64,000 nucleotides of DNA from Leucothrix arctica. Its GTDB lineage: Bacteria; Pseudomonadota; Gammaproteobacteria; Thiotrichales; Thiotrichaceae. Below the pieces are notes generated by a model that saw only the letters and a list, made by a program, of their open reading frames with translations, was not told the origin of the DNA and did no database searches. This document shows, piece after piece, positions 25,306 through 36,137 of this stretch. Position numbers and translations under genes: made by a program. The stretch is taken from positions 62,001 to 126,000 of the forward strand of contig NZ_QGKL01000004.1 of assembly GCF_003172895.1 (NCBI RefSeq), read 5' to 3'. Positions within the stretch are counted from its first letter, which is position 1. Each line of letters starts with the position of its first letter.

Positions 25306-26721
25306 ATGAGACCTGTAATCGCCCTCGTCGGCCGTCCAAATGTCGGCAAATCCACCCTATTCAACCGTGTCACTAAATCTCGTGATGCATTGGTAGCAGA
25401 CTTCCCTGGCCTAACGCGTGACCGTAAATACGGTACGGGTGTTATTGGCGAGAGAGACTATCTCATTATCGACACCGGCGGACTAAGCGGTGACGATGCT
25501 GGTATTGATGAGTACATGGCTAAGCAAACATGGCTAGCCGTTGATGAAGCGAGCATTGTTCTGTTTCTAGTAGATGGTAAGCAAGGTTTAACAGGCGCAG
25601 ATGAGCTTGTTGCTGAGCGCCTACGTCGTCAAGGTAAAATCGTTTATCTAGCGGTCAATAAAACTGATGCTGTTGATCCTGATCAAGCACTGACTGAGTT
25701 TTACGGTCTTGGTTTTGACGGTATGTTTGCTATTGCTGCGACTCAGGGTCGTGGTGTTACGCAAATGATGAATCAGATTCTGGAAGAAGCGCCAGAAGGT
25801 GAAGCAGAAGAGCAGCCAGATGAGAATGATGACAGTATTCGTATTGCATTCATCGGTCGTCCAAATGTTGGTAAATCAACGCTAATCAACCGCATCATGG
25901 GTGAAGAGCGTGTTATTGCTTTTGACAAGCCGGGTACAACTCGCGACAGTATTTTCATTCCTTTTGAACGTGATGAACAACGCTATACGCTGATTGATAC
26001 AGCGGGTATTCGTCGTCGCGGAAAGATTAATGAAGCGGTTGAAAAATTCAGTATCGTAAAGACGCTACAAGCAATCGAAGTGGCTCATGTTGTCATTATG
26101 CTACTAGATGCTCACGAAACAATTACTGATCAAGACGCTCACCTACTCGGCATGATTTTAGAATCAGGCCGTGCATTAGTGGTTGCGATCAATAAGTGGG
26201 ATGGTCTTGACACTTACGAGCGTGAACAGATCGTTGATAAACTAGACTTGAAGCTGCCTTTCATTAGTTTCGCAGAAAAGCACTTTATCTCAGCACTTCA
26301 CGGTACAGGCGTCGGTAATCTTTACAAGTCAGTCCATGAAGCGCACGAATCTTCAATGATTAAGGTGTCAACGCCACGTCTAACACGTATGTTAGAAACA
26401 GCACTGAAAGAACACCAACCACCACTTATCAATGGCTTCCGTATCAAACTACGTTATGCCCACCAAGGTGGTAATAATCCGTTTGTAGTGATAATCCACG
26501 GTAATCAAACCAACAAAATTCCTAATAGCTACAAGCGCTATTTGATGAACTACTTCCGTATTACCCTCAATCTAAAGGGTACTCAGGTTCGTGTAGAATT
26601 TAGAACGTCTGAAAATCCATTCCAAGATAAGGGCAAAAAGCGCGCGAAGTTGTCGCCTAGTCAGCTTTATCGATTGGATAAGAACGGCCCTGATTACAGA
26701 AAAAATCTAAAGGGTAAGTAA
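25306..26721 (+). CDS. der: Ribosome-assembly GTPase Der (EngA)
   Basis: 471 residues with two tandem GTPase domains, unique to Der. The first P-loop, GRPNVGKST, is at about 8-16 with DTGG and NKTD; the second GRPNVGKST is at about 183-191 with DTAGI and NKWD. A C-terminal KH-like domain follows (INGFRIKLRYAHQGGNNPF). Der is needed for 50S subunit maturation. The start has no clear Shine-Dalgarno. It is followed 66 bp later by a secreted glycosidase-like gene. Confidence 0.97.
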   Translation: MRPVIALVGRPNVGKSTLFNRVTKSRDALVADFPGLTRDRKYGTGVIGERDYLIIDTGGLSGDDAGIDEYMAKQTWLAVDEASIVLFLVDGKQGLTGADELVAERLRRQGKIVYLAVNKTDAVDPDQALTEFYGLGFDGMFAIAATQGRGVTQMMNQILEEAPEGEAEEQPDENDDSIRIAFIGRPNVGKSTLINRIMGEERVIAFDKPGTTRDSIFIPFERDEQRYTLIDTAGIRRRGKINEAVEKFSIVKTLQAIEVAHVVIMLLDAHETITDQDAHLLGMILESGRALVVAINKWDGLDTYEREQIVDKLDLKLPFISFAEKHFISALHGTGVGNLYKSVHEAHESSMIKVSTPRLTRMLETALKEHQPPLINGFRIKLRYAHQGGNNPFVVIIHGNQTNKIPNSYKRYLMNYFRITLNLKGTQVRVEFRTSENPFQDKGKKRAKLSPSQLYRLDKNGPDYRKNLKGK

Positions 26722-26787
26722 CACCGCTCTTTGTGATTAATAACTATAACTATAAATATCATTACCCTAAGGCACAAGGACGTAACT

Positions 26788-28383
26788 ATGGCTAATTATC
26801 GTAAATTATTAACACTTATCGTGGGCAGTGCTTTATTAGCACTGTCCAGCGTTCAAGCTCACGCGAAGATGCCTTTGGGTATCAATACCAATGAAGTGAC
26901 GGAGCAAGACGCTAGCGCACCGTTTGTTGATCTGATGAAGATGTCAAAACCTTTCGATGAGTCAAACAGACTCACGAAAGGCTATATCGAATATGATAAA
27001 AATGGCTGGCCTAGCAATCTTAAAGGTGGTGTAGCAGGCTCTAACGTCATTCACTGGGTGCCTGCCGGCACACTGCCTGATGGCAACTACACCGTGCTAT
27101 ATGACGGTGAAGGCCAGCTAACTTATGGTGCTGATGCTCGTGTTGTTCACAGTGCTCCAGGGAAAGATATCGTTCAAGTACGTGCTGGGAAAGATCAGTG
27201 GTTGCAAGTCACTATGCTGATCAAGCGAAGCAATCCAAAAAACTATGTTCGTAATATCCGCTTCTTACTACCTGGCGGTATCTGTGCAAACAACCCTTTC
27301 AAGCGCGTAAATAGTGCCAAGCAATGCTCTGGTAACTTTCAGTCTTTTGAGAAATACCACAAACATATTCTGTTTAATCCTGACTACTTAAATTTCATGC
27401 GTAGCTTTAAAGTGATTCGCATGATGAATATTTCAGGGATTACGCGTAATCATGTATCTGACTGGAATGCACTACCGACTATGGAACAGGCTACATGGGC
27501 TGGTTCAGAAGGAAGACGTGGTGTACCACTAGAGGTAATGGTTAAGTTAGCAAATAAGCTGAACGCGACGCCTTGGTTTAACATTCCGCAAGAAGCTGAT
27601 AACAACTTAATCCGTAACTATGCTTTGTATGTAAAGAAGCACTTACGCCCTCACCTGAAGCCTTATCTTGAGTACACTAACGAAGCTTGGAACAGTGCCT
27701 TTTCAAGTGCTAGCTACACCAAAGCAATGGGCTTGAAGCAAAAACTAGATGTGGACCGCGCTCAGGCAGGACATAAGTTTTACGTTAAGCGTTCATTGGA
27801 AATATTCAATATTTGGACGCAGGTTTATGGCTCTTCAAGACCATTTACTAGAGTACTGGGCGGTTGGTCTGCTAACCCTCGTCTGACCCCTATTCTGCTT
27901 AATTACATGAGTGCTTATAAGTCAGTGGATGCTTTTGCGATTGCACCCTACTTCTTTGTACATCAGCGTAACTTGCATGAAGTACACACGGTGCCAGATG
28001 TTTTCCGCTTACTTAAAGACCCTAAGAACCCATACTCAATGGATAACGTTTACAAGATGTTAGAGCGTCAGAAAGTCCAAGCAGACAAATTTAAAGTGAA
28101 GCTAATTGCTTATGAAGGTGGTCAACACCTTGTGGCACAAGGCACTCGCTCAACTAAAGACAAACCAAACCCGCAGCTAATCGGTGCTAACCGCGCCAAC
28201 CCAATGGAAGGCTTGTATGTTGAATTTCTCAACAACTGGAAGCGCATTACAGGTGACCAGTTATTTGTTGTGTTCTCAGCTCCTCGACCACCACAGTTTT
28301 TTGGTAGCTGGGGAATCAAAGAATACTTAAACCAACCTGACTCAAAAGCGCCTAAGTACCGTGGTATTAAGCGTTTTTTCTAA
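26788..28383 (+). CDS. Secreted glycoside-hydrolase-like protein (TIM-barrel)
   Basis: 531 residues with a signal peptide cleaved after about residue 26 (SVQAHA). An N-terminal beta region (residues 30-150) precedes a TIM-barrel-like part. Glu299 in YLEYTNEAWN is in the pattern of a clan GH-A acid/base (Asn-Glu), and Glu443 in LIAYEGGQHL fits the nucleophile. This suggests a polysaccharide-active enzyme; I cannot name the GH family or substrate, and the Glu assignments are inferred from motif context. It lies between der and the yffB-dapE pair, ten bases before yffB, so it may be co-transcribed with housekeeping genes. AAGGACG precedes the ATG. Confidence 0.7.
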   Translation: MANYRKLLTLIVGSALLALSSVQAHAKMPLGINTNEVTEQDASAPFVDLMKMSKPFDESNRLTKGYIEYDKNGWPSNLKGGVAGSNVIHWVPAGTLPDGNYTVLYDGEGQLTYGADARVVHSAPGKDIVQVRAGKDQWLQVTMLIKRSNPKNYVRNIRFLLPGGICANNPFKRVNSAKQCSGNFQSFEKYHKHILFNPDYLNFMRSFKVIRMMNISGITRNHVSDWNALPTMEQATWAGSEGRRGVPLEVMVKLANKLNATPWFNIPQEADNNLIRNYALYVKKHLRPHLKPYLEYTNEAWNSAFSSASYTKAMGLKQKLDVDRAQAGHKFYVKRSLEIFNIWTQVYGSSRPFTRVLGGWSANPRLTPILLNYMSAYKSVDAFAIAPYFFVHQRNLHEVHTVPDVFRLLKDPKNPYSMDNVYKMLERQKVQADKFKVKLIAYEGGQHLVAQGTRSTKDKPNPQLIGANRANPMEGLYVEFLNNWKRITGDQLFVVFSAPRPPQFFGSWGIKEYLNQPDSKAPKYRGIKRFF

Positions 28384-28393
28384 AGGACTTTAA

Positions 28394-28741
28394 ATGACTG
28401 TTATTTTATACGGCATCAAAAACTGCGACACCGTCAAAAAGGCGCGCAAATATTTAGATGCTAAGAATGTTGAGTACACGTTTCATGACTTCCGTGAAGA
28501 TGGCCTCAACCCTGTCCAACTGGCGGCATGGTGTCGTGAGTTAGGCTGGGAAAAGCTACTCAACAAGCGCAGTACAACGTGGCGTCAGTTACCTGACGAA
28601 ACTAAAGAAAATATCAATGAAGTATTGGCGACAATGGTTATGGAAGATCAGCCTACTTTGATTAAACGTCCTGTGATGGAACATCCTGATGGCGTTCTCG
28701 TTGGCTTTAGTGAAAAAGCTTACGACCAATTATTTGACTGA
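28394..28741 (+). CDS. yffB: ArsC/Spx-family reductase (YffB type)
   Basis: 115 residues, thioredoxin-like ArsC fold. Cys11 in YGIKNCDTVKKARKYL is the active-site Cys, and the C-terminal region has IKRPVMEHPDG, the conserved arginine-proline motif of the family. It is probably a glutathione-dependent thiol reductase rather than a true arsenate reductase. It is directly before dapE, the same pairing as yffB-dapE in E. coli, which supports the name. Confidence 0.9.
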   Translation: MTVILYGIKNCDTVKKARKYLDAKNVEYTFHDFREDGLNPVQLAAWCRELGWEKLLNKRSTTWRQLPDETKENINEVLATMVMEDQPTLIKRPVMEHPDGVLVGFSEKAYDQLFD

Positions 28742-28760
28742 TCACTTGCCTAATCATTGA

Positions 28761-29912
<1,152 letters not shown>

Positions 29913-30008
29913 AACTGAGCTTCATTAATTTACGCGTTGCGTATGACTTAATTACGCCTAAATTATAAATCGGATTTTGCGCAGCGTTTAAAAACTCGCT
30001 CAAAAATA

Positions 30009-30056
30009 GAAAAGGCCCGCGCTACTCAATCATATTGAACAGTGCGGGCCTTTTTT
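30009..30056. terminator. Bidirectional terminator between dapE and truA
   Basis: GGCCCGC at 30014-30020 pairs with GCGGGCC at 30044-30050; an inner TCAAT/ATTGA pair stacks inside. The stem is flanked by AAAA on the left and TTTTTT on the right, so it works on both strands. Confidence 0.9.
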
Positions 30057-30069
30057 ATAACGCCAAATA

Positions 30070-30852
30070 TCACACGTTAAACCAAGGCAATTGATACTCA
30101 GTCGGTAACGCAAACTCTTCAGGGTAATCAACATGCACAAAGTACAGTCCACCCGGAGGTGCTGTCGCACCGGCTTCGCGTCGATTAAGCTTAGCCATTA
30201 ACTCTGGCACCCACTCAACAGGCTGTAAACCTTCCCCTACGACAAACAATGTTCCCGCAATATTGCGAACCATATGATACAAAAATGCGTTGGCTTTTAC
30301 ATCAAGGTAAATAAAGTCACCAGAACGAGTCACTTGGATATCGTGAATAGTTCGTACCGCATGTTTCGCCTGACAACCTGCCGCACGTAAGCTCGTGAAG
30401 TCTTGCTCACCCAGTAAGTGCTGTGCAGCTTGATTCATTAATTCAGCGTTGAGTGGCTTGCGGTAGTTTGCAACCCGATTGCTAAGAATAGCCGGACGTG
30501 TTTCGCGATTAAGAATGATATAACGATAGCGGCGAGCACCCGCAGAGAAACGCGCATGAAAGCTATCATCCACAGGCTTAATCCAACGTACGACAACAGT
30601 CTCAGCTAAATTACTATTTGTGCCCAACTGCCATGACGCTAATGTCCGCTCAGCATCACTTTCAAAGTGAATAATCTGACCGATGCCATGTACACCTGTA
30701 TCGGTACGCCCCGCACAGACTATTTTAATAGGGTGATTAGCAACTCTGGACAAAGCGGCTTCAACGTCGCCCTGCACTGACGGCGCGTGATCTTGATACT
30801 GCCAACCAGAGTAGGCACTACCATCATATTCAATGCATGCTGCGTATTTCAT
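30070..30852 (-). CDS. truA: tRNA pseudouridine(38-40) synthase
   Basis: 260 residues. The catalytic Asp51 is in CAGRTDTGVHG, and the family pattern FLYHMVRNIAGTL is present near residue 200. TruA modifies uridines 38-40 in the anticodon arm. It lies downstream of fimV on the same strand with that gene's terminator between them, the same order as in Pseudomonas. Confidence 0.97.
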   Translation of the reverse strand: MKYAACIEYDGSAYSGWQYQDHAPSVQGDVEAALSRVANHPIKIVCAGRTDTGVHGIGQIIHFESDAERTLASWQLGTNSNLAETVVVRWIKPVDDSFHARFSAGARRYRYIILNRETRPAILSNRVANYRKPLNAELMNQAAQHLLGEQDFTSLRAAGCQAKHAVRTIHDIQVTRSGDFIYLDVKANAFLYHMVRNIAGTLFVVGEGLQPVEWVPELMAKLNRREAGATAPPGGLYFVHVDYPEEFALPTEYQLPWFNV

Positions 30853-30898
30853 GAGCGTTACAGATTTTTTTCAAAAAAGTATTCTAACAGGCTAAAAC

Positions 30899-30924
30899 AA
30901 AAAAGGCCGAGCAAATGCTCGGCC
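30899..30924 (-). terminator. Terminator of fimV
   Basis: GGCCGAGC at 30905-30912 and GCTCGGCC at 30917-30924 form an eight-pair stem with AAAT loop; on the minus strand it is followed by a TTTTTT run (30904-30899). Confidence 0.88.
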
Positions 30925-30944
30925 TTTCTGATCTAAGTGAGATA

Positions 30945-33900
30945 TTAACCCGCTTTATGCAATAACTCTTCAGCCTCTTTACGCTGAGCATCATTACCTT
31001 CCATCAACACCTCTTCCAAGGTACCGCGTGCACCGTCAACATCACCCATGTCGATATAGGCTCTTGCTAGATCTAGTTTTGTACCAACCTGACCTTCTAC
31101 TGCATCTAAGTCAGCATCATCACCCAGGTCTAGAAATGATAAGTCATCATCAAGATCACCTAGTGCATCTGAACTAGCGGCCGCTTTAACGTCGCCTGAC
31201 ATCTTGTAGCCACTGCTTTCTGGTAGGATCTTACCGACACCTTCGCTGCTTCCATCTAATGCTAGATTAAGATTAGCAACACCTAGGTCGTTATCATCAA
31301 GACTACTTAACAAGTCATCTTCAGAGCCACCTAGATCAAGATCTAAGTCACTAAAGTCATCAACATCAAGGCCTTCAACTAGCTCTGGTACTTCCATACC
31401 GGCTTCGGTTGCTGCATCTTTAGCATCGTCTAGCTCAAAGTCACTAAAGTCGAAGTCTAGATCATCACTTTCAATCGCATTATCGACAATCTCTGGCTTT
31501 ACGATATCTGCCGACGGTAACTCAACATCATTAGACAACATGCTATCTAAATCCATCTCGTCAAAGTCTAAAGAGTCGCCTAAGTCAGGAAGGTCTCCGG
31601 CTAAATCAGCTACCGGCGTATCATCAAGACTTGACATATCGATACCAAAGTCATCTACAGCGCCTGTGACTGCGTCTTTAGCACCCGACAACTTATCTCC
31701 AGTTGTATCTGCGATCGCTTTACCAGCCGATACCGCGATACCACCAACAGCTGCTGCACCTGCCGCTAAGCCAAGCTTACTACCAAGACCTGAGCCTGCT
31801 TTTGAAGCAGTATCTTGAATGGCTGCTGCAACACCAGGACCTGCAAATAACGGACTAGCAGGTAACAATGTACGACCCCAGCCTGACACTTTATCCCAAA
31901 GCGGGCCTTTAGTAGCGCCATCCATTTGAGCAAACTCTGTCGCTGCCACTTCAAATGCTTCTTTGTTATCTGATGCGTTATAGTTTTCTAGAAGCTTAGC
32001 TCTATATTCTAAATTCTTAGGCTCTTTTTCAATTGCCTTTTTAAGCTCTACTTCTGCTTGCTCATGAAGACCATAAACAATGTAAACGTCCGCTTCTTGA
32101 AGAATATCATCACCGTCATCATCTAGATCATCAGGCTCTGTGATTGCCGAAGGAGCTGCTGCCGCTACCAGTGATGGCTCTGATAACAATTCATCTGCTG
32201 GATCAACATTGAAGTCATTATTCAGTTCAACTTTCTTAGCGTCTTCACCTAAACCTGCAAACGGGTCATCACTTGCTGATATCGCATCATTTGATGTTGG
32301 AGTAATGTTATCGCTTTCGAAATCAGTCGCACCGGGCGCTAGTGTTGGATCATCAAAGTCGATTGGGCTGTAATCATCATACTCATCTTTTGCGTTACGA
32401 CGCCGTAAGAACAAGAAGCCAAGAAGTAATGCTGCCAAACTACCCGCACCAAGGCCTAAGACCATTGGCGAGCTAATTATGTCAAGAATACCCTTCTCTT
32501 TTTCTACGAAAGCAGATGGCGGTGATAAGACATCATCAAGATCTTCTGTCTCAATCGGTGTTTCAAACACTTCAGGCTGCGTATCGTTCATAATCGCTTG
32601 CTGAGGATCTTGATTTCGAACGATTGTGCCGTTCTCTTCTTCACCTTGAATCACGTTACCAATCGCTTCGCCCTGCGCTTTGATTGGATCAGCGATTTGA
32701 GCCATTTGCTCATCACCACCATCAGTCATTGCCGTTGGCGGCTGACCCATGCTGACTTGTAGTTCAGCTAACTGCTCATTCTTAAGCGTGATTAAACGAT
32801 TTTTCTTACGAAGCAATGACTCTAGTTCAGAAACACGTGACTTCAACTCATCGTTTTCACGATTACGCGCTGACAGTGACTCACTCGCCAATGTTAGCTG
32901 TCGGTTCAAGTTATTAACTTTAGACTGACCCGACAAGTTACCGCTATTAGCTGAGTTGTTACTATCTGTAGAACCTAGTACTTCAACTAACTTATTATTA
33001 GTTCGAGGTGCATTAGCTTGAGTTTCTGCAGGTCTGGTATCTCTGCTCAAAGGTGCCTTATTTGAACTAGCTACCTGTGTCTTACGCTGAGACTTCCATT
33101 CACTGCTCTGACTACGTATTTGCTGACGTGCCTGAGATAAGCTGATGCGCTTAGCTTCATTAATTGATGGACGACGTAAATCAACGCCAGCTTTCAAGTT
33201 ATTAATATTACGCTTACGGAACGCTGTAGGGTTCGCTTCGAACAGCGCCATCATCATCTGCTCAGTACGAACACCTTGATAACCTGTTCTCGCTGCAACT
33301 TTGTAAAGCGTATCACCGCTACGAACACGATATGTGCGACTGCCATTAGTATTACGCGTAGTCGTTGCTGCTGCAGATCGTTGCGCTATTGGCTTACCTG
33401 GGCGGCGTAAACCATCTGAATTTTGTTGCGGTGCTGCTTGAGAAGCCTGCGCTCTCTGACGCTGCTGCTGGAGTGCTTGTTGACGACGCTGTGCATTTGC
33501 ATCACGTTGACGTTGCTCAGCGATAACACGCTGACGTTGCATCTGAGCTCTTGTCGCTTGCTGTGCAGCGGAACCAGTAGAGGCTGCTTGTCGTGGCTGC
33601 TGTACAGCACGTGCAGGCTCTGCTCGAACACCTGCCGTATTACTTGCCGCAACCGACGTACCGGGTTGCATCAACACAGGCGGATCAAGTAGTACCGTAT
33701 ATTCTTTAAGTAACTGCCCCTTAGGCCAGCTAACTTCTAGCAAGAAGTTTATAAATGGCTCTTGAACAGGCTGGCTAGAACTCACCACAATAACCGGCTT
33801 GCCGTTCTCCATGACTGAGCGGAAACGCAATCCATTCAAATAAGCAGGACGATCAATACCGACACGACGGAATATAGAGGGTGATGCAACCTTAACATTA

Positions 33901-34064
33901 AGATTACGTATATCCGCACCATTGATAGATAGTAGATCGATTTTCGCTTTGAAAGGCTGGTTCAGACTCGAAGCAGACTCTATCTCTCCTAATCCCAATC
34001 CCCATGAAATGCCTGGGTAGGAAAGAGCCATATATACAGCTAAGCTTAAGGCCTTTTTATTCAC
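30945..34064 (-). CDS. fimV: FimV-like polar hub protein
   Basis: 1,039 residues. A signal peptide ends near WGLGLG; the conserved FimV N-terminal domain spans about 20-135 (LNQPFKAKIDLLSINGADI). A Gln/Arg-rich low-complexity stretch lies at about 150-235, and a LysM domain at about 244-300. A coiled coil is around 385-440, a single TM helix around 530-555, then a long acidic, Asp-rich cytoplasmic region, with a TPR-like FimV C-terminal segment at the very end (LDLARAYIDMGDVDGARGTLEEVL). FimV anchors to peptidoglycan and organises type IV pili, cAMP signalling and polar proteins. It follows asd, as in Pseudomonas. Confidence 0.93.
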   Translation of the reverse strand: MNKKALSLAVYMALSYPGISWGLGLGEIESASSLNQPFKAKIDLLSINGADIRNLNVKVASPSIFRRVGIDRPAYLNGLRFRSVMENGKPVIVVSSSQPVQEPFINFLLEVSWPKGQLLKEYTVLLDPPVLMQPGTSVAASNTAGVRAEPARAVQQPRQAASTGSAAQQATRAQMQRQRVIAEQRQRDANAQRRQQALQQQRQRAQASQAAPQQNSDGLRRPGKPIAQRSAAATTTRNTNGSRTYRVRSGDTLYKVAARTGYQGVRTEQMMMALFEANPTAFRKRNINNLKAGVDLRRPSINEAKRISLSQARQQIRSQSSEWKSQRKTQVASSNKAPLSRDTRPAETQANAPRTNNKLVEVLGSTDSNNSANSGNLSGQSKVNNLNRQLTLASESLSARNRENDELKSRVSELESLLRKKNRLITLKNEQLAELQVSMGQPPTAMTDGGDEQMAQIADPIKAQGEAIGNVIQGEEENGTIVRNQDPQQAIMNDTQPEVFETPIETEDLDDVLSPPSAFVEKEKGILDIISSPMVLGLGAGSLAALLLGFLFLRRRNAKDEYDDYSPIDFDDPTLAPGATDFESDNITPTSNDAISASDDPFAGLGEDAKKVELNNDFNVDPADELLSEPSLVAAAAPSAITEPDDLDDDGDDILQEADVYIVYGLHEQAEVELKKAIEKEPKNLEYRAKLLENYNASDNKEAFEVAATEFAQMDGATKGPLWDKVSGWGRTLLPASPLFAGPGVAAAIQDTASKAGSGLGSKLGLAAGAAAVGGIAVSAGKAIADTTGDKLSGAKDAVTGAVDDFGIDMSSLDDTPVADLAGDLPDLGDSLDFDEMDLDSMLSNDVELPSADIVKPEIVDNAIESDDLDFDFSDFELDDAKDAATEAGMEVPELVEGLDVDDFSDLDLDLGGSEDDLLSSLDDNDLGVANLNLALDGSSEGVGKILPESSGYKMSGDVKAAASSDALGDLDDDLSFLDLGDDADLDAVEGQVGTKLDLARAYIDMGDVDGARGTLEEVLMEGNDAQRKEAEELLHKAG

Positions 34065-34376
34065 TTGTTAATCCCCTTAGTAGCAATGATGCTCTATCCA
34101 TTCCGTGTATCCGACAAGATGTTATATCCTTTATGACGGTGAATTGAATCATGAACGTGCTCTATTGTTATTGTATTTATTATTCAAGAGTTATTTGTAT
34201 TAAACCCAAAATGACACTCAATCTGGATTGGTCGAAAAAACAATCTTCTCAACATGATGCTATTAATACCAAGTAACCTCTGAATCGAACCTTAATAATC
34301 TTTTTTCACTGTCACTAACTGACGAGCGAGTGTCATAATGTGACAATTCGCTGTCAGTTTTCAAGTATAACTGGGA
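34065..34376. other. 312-bp space between fimV and asd, with a long stem-loop
   Basis: No gene is seen here. CTGAC-G-AGCGA (34319-34329) can pair with TCGCT-GTCAG (34348-34357), with GTCA/TGAC stacked inside; it lies just after the asd stop. It is not followed by a good T-run on the minus strand. The remainder presumably carries the fimV promoter, which I could not place. Confidence 0.5.
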
Positions 34377-35399
34377 CTAAAGGTAATCGTTGATCAAAAT
34401 TTCTGCGATCTGAATAGCATTTAGCGCTGCACCCTTACGCACATTATCAGCTACTACCCACAGATTCAAACCATTGGCATGTGACAAGTCCGAGCGAATA
34501 CGACCAACAAACACGTCATCTTTGCCCGTTGCCTCGCTAACCGGTGTTGGGTAACCACCATTTTCACGCTCATCAAGAAGTGACACACCAGGTGCAGCTG
34601 CGAGCAACTCTCGTGCCACCTGTGCAGAAATCGGTTCACGCGTCTCTATATGTACCGCTTCAGAGTGACCAAAGAACACCGGCACTCGAACAGCCGTGGG
34701 GTTTACCAAAATTTCGTCATCTTCAAAGATCTTCTGCGTCTCACGCACCATCTTCATTTCTTCTTTGGTATAGCCATTTTCTTCAAACTCATCAATATGC
34801 GGTAACACATTGAATGCTATTTGCTTGGAAAACAGATCAGACTTAGCTTCCAAACCATTGAGTAACTTAGCTGTTTGACCTGCTAACTCCTTAATACCTT
34901 TCTTACCAGCACCCGATACCGCTTGGTAAGTCGCCACGTTTATACGGGTGATCTTAACCATGTCGTGAATAGGCTTTAGTGCAACCAACATCTGAATCGT
35001 TGAGCAATTAGGGTTAGAAATAATGCCACGTGTGCTGTACTCAGCAACTGCATGTGGGTTTACTTCAGGAATCACTAATGGCACATCTGGGTCATTACGG
35101 AACGCTGAAGTATTATCAATAACGACACAGCCATTCATTGCTGCTTTCGGGGCATACTCCTCTGACACTGCTGAACCAGCAGAGAAAAAGGCAATCTGTA
35201 CCTGACTAAAATCAAAATCTTCGATGCGGCTTACTTGATAGTAAGTACCTTCGTACTCAATACGAGTACCTGCAGTATTTTCGCCCGCAATTAAGAAAAG
35301 CTTACCTACTGGGAAATTACGCTCAGCCAAAATAGACAGCATAGTCTCACCAACCATACCGGTAGCGCCGACGATCGCAATATCATAAGTGTTGCTCAT
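34377..35399 (-). CDS. asd: Aspartate-semialdehyde dehydrogenase
   Basis: 340 residues. The NADP site GATGMVGETML is at 11-21; the catalytic Cys132 is in SNPNCSTIQM; the late His region reads RVPVFFGHSEAVHIE. The enzyme makes aspartate semialdehyde for lysine, threonine, methionine and diaminopimelate. It lies after leuD with a terminator between, so it is probably transcribed separately. In Pseudomonas leuB stands between leuD and asd, but here it is missing. Confidence 0.96.
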   Translation of the reverse strand: MSNTYDIAIVGATGMVGETMLSILAERNFPVGKLFLIAGENTAGTRIEYEGTYYQVSRIEDFDFSQVQIAFFSAGSAVSEEYAPKAAMNGCVVIDNTSAFRNDPDVPLVIPEVNPHAVAEYSTRGIISNPNCSTIQMLVALKPIHDMVKITRINVATYQAVSGAGKKGIKELAGQTAKLLNGLEAKSDLFSKQIAFNVLPHIDEFEENGYTKEEMKMVRETQKIFEDDEILVNPTAVRVPVFFGHSEAVHIETREPISAQVARELLAAAPGVSLLDERENGGYPTPVSEATGKDDVFVGRIRSDLSHANGLNLWVVADNVRKGAALNAIQIAEILINDYL

Positions 35400-35455
35400 T
35401 CTATATTCCTTCTTTCATTTGAGATTAATCAGATAATAATCTGATTTTTATCGAT

Positions 35456-35481
35456 AAAACAGGCAGCTCAGAAGCTGCCTG
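35456..35481 (-). terminator. Terminator of leuCD
   Basis: CAGGCAGCT and AGCTGCCTG form a nine-pair stem (35460-35481) with a TCTG loop in the minus-strand RNA, followed by GTTTTATC. It separates leuD from asd. Confidence 0.8.
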
Positions 35482-35498
35482 AATAACTCACTAATCGC

Positions 35499-36137
35499 TT
35501 AGTTAAACAACCATGGAGAGGTCGCTTTACGCTTCTCTTCATACGCTGCTATTTCATCACTGTGCTTTAAAGTCAGTGCAATATCATCCAAACCATTCAG
35601 TAAGCAGTACTTACGGAAGTCATCGATTTCAAAAGCAAAGCTTTCACCTGAAGGCGTTACAACAACTTGGTCTTCAAGGTTTACGGTTAACTCATAACCT
35701 TCAGTCGCTTCAACTTCCTCAAACAACTTAGACACGATTTCTTCAGATAAAACAATCGGTAAGAAACCATTCTTAAAGCTATTATTAAAGAAAATATCAG
35801 CAAAACTAGGAGCGATGACTGCTCTAAATCCGTCATCATCCAACGCCCAAACAGCGTGCTCACGTGAAGAACCGCAACCGAAGTTACGACGTGCTAGTAG
35901 CACTGACGCGTCTTTATAACGAGGCTTGTTCAATACGAAGTCAGGATTAACTTCACGCTTTGAGTGATCCATTCCTGGCTCGCCCGGCTCATTGTAACGC
36001 CAGTCATCAAATAGCGTTGGGCCAAAACCACTGCGCTTAATCGACTTTAGGTATTGCTTTGGAATAATCGCATCTGTATCCACGTTTGAACGATCTAGCG
36101 GTGCAACCACACCTTTATGAATAGTAAACTTTTCCAT
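35499..36137 (-). CDS. leuD: 3-isopropylmalate dehydratase small subunit
   Basis: 212 residues, the swivelling small subunit of isopropylmalate isomerase. Typical motifs: [13 protein letters not shown] and [13 protein letters not shown]. With LeuC it isomerises 2- to 3-isopropylmalate in leucine synthesis. The start overlaps the leuC stop (TAATG), so the two are translationally coupled. A terminator follows. Confidence 0.97.
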   Translation of the reverse strand: MEKFTIHKGVVAPLDRSNVDTDAIIPKQYLKSIKRSGFGPTLFDDWRYNEPGEPGMDHSKREVNPDFVLNKPRYKDASVLLARRNFGCGSSREHAVWALDDDGFRAVIAPSFADIFFNNSFKNGFLPIVLSEEIVSKLFEEVEATEGYELTVNLEDQVVVTPSGESFAFEIDDFRKYCLLNGLDDIALTLKHSDEIAAYEEKRKATSPWLFN

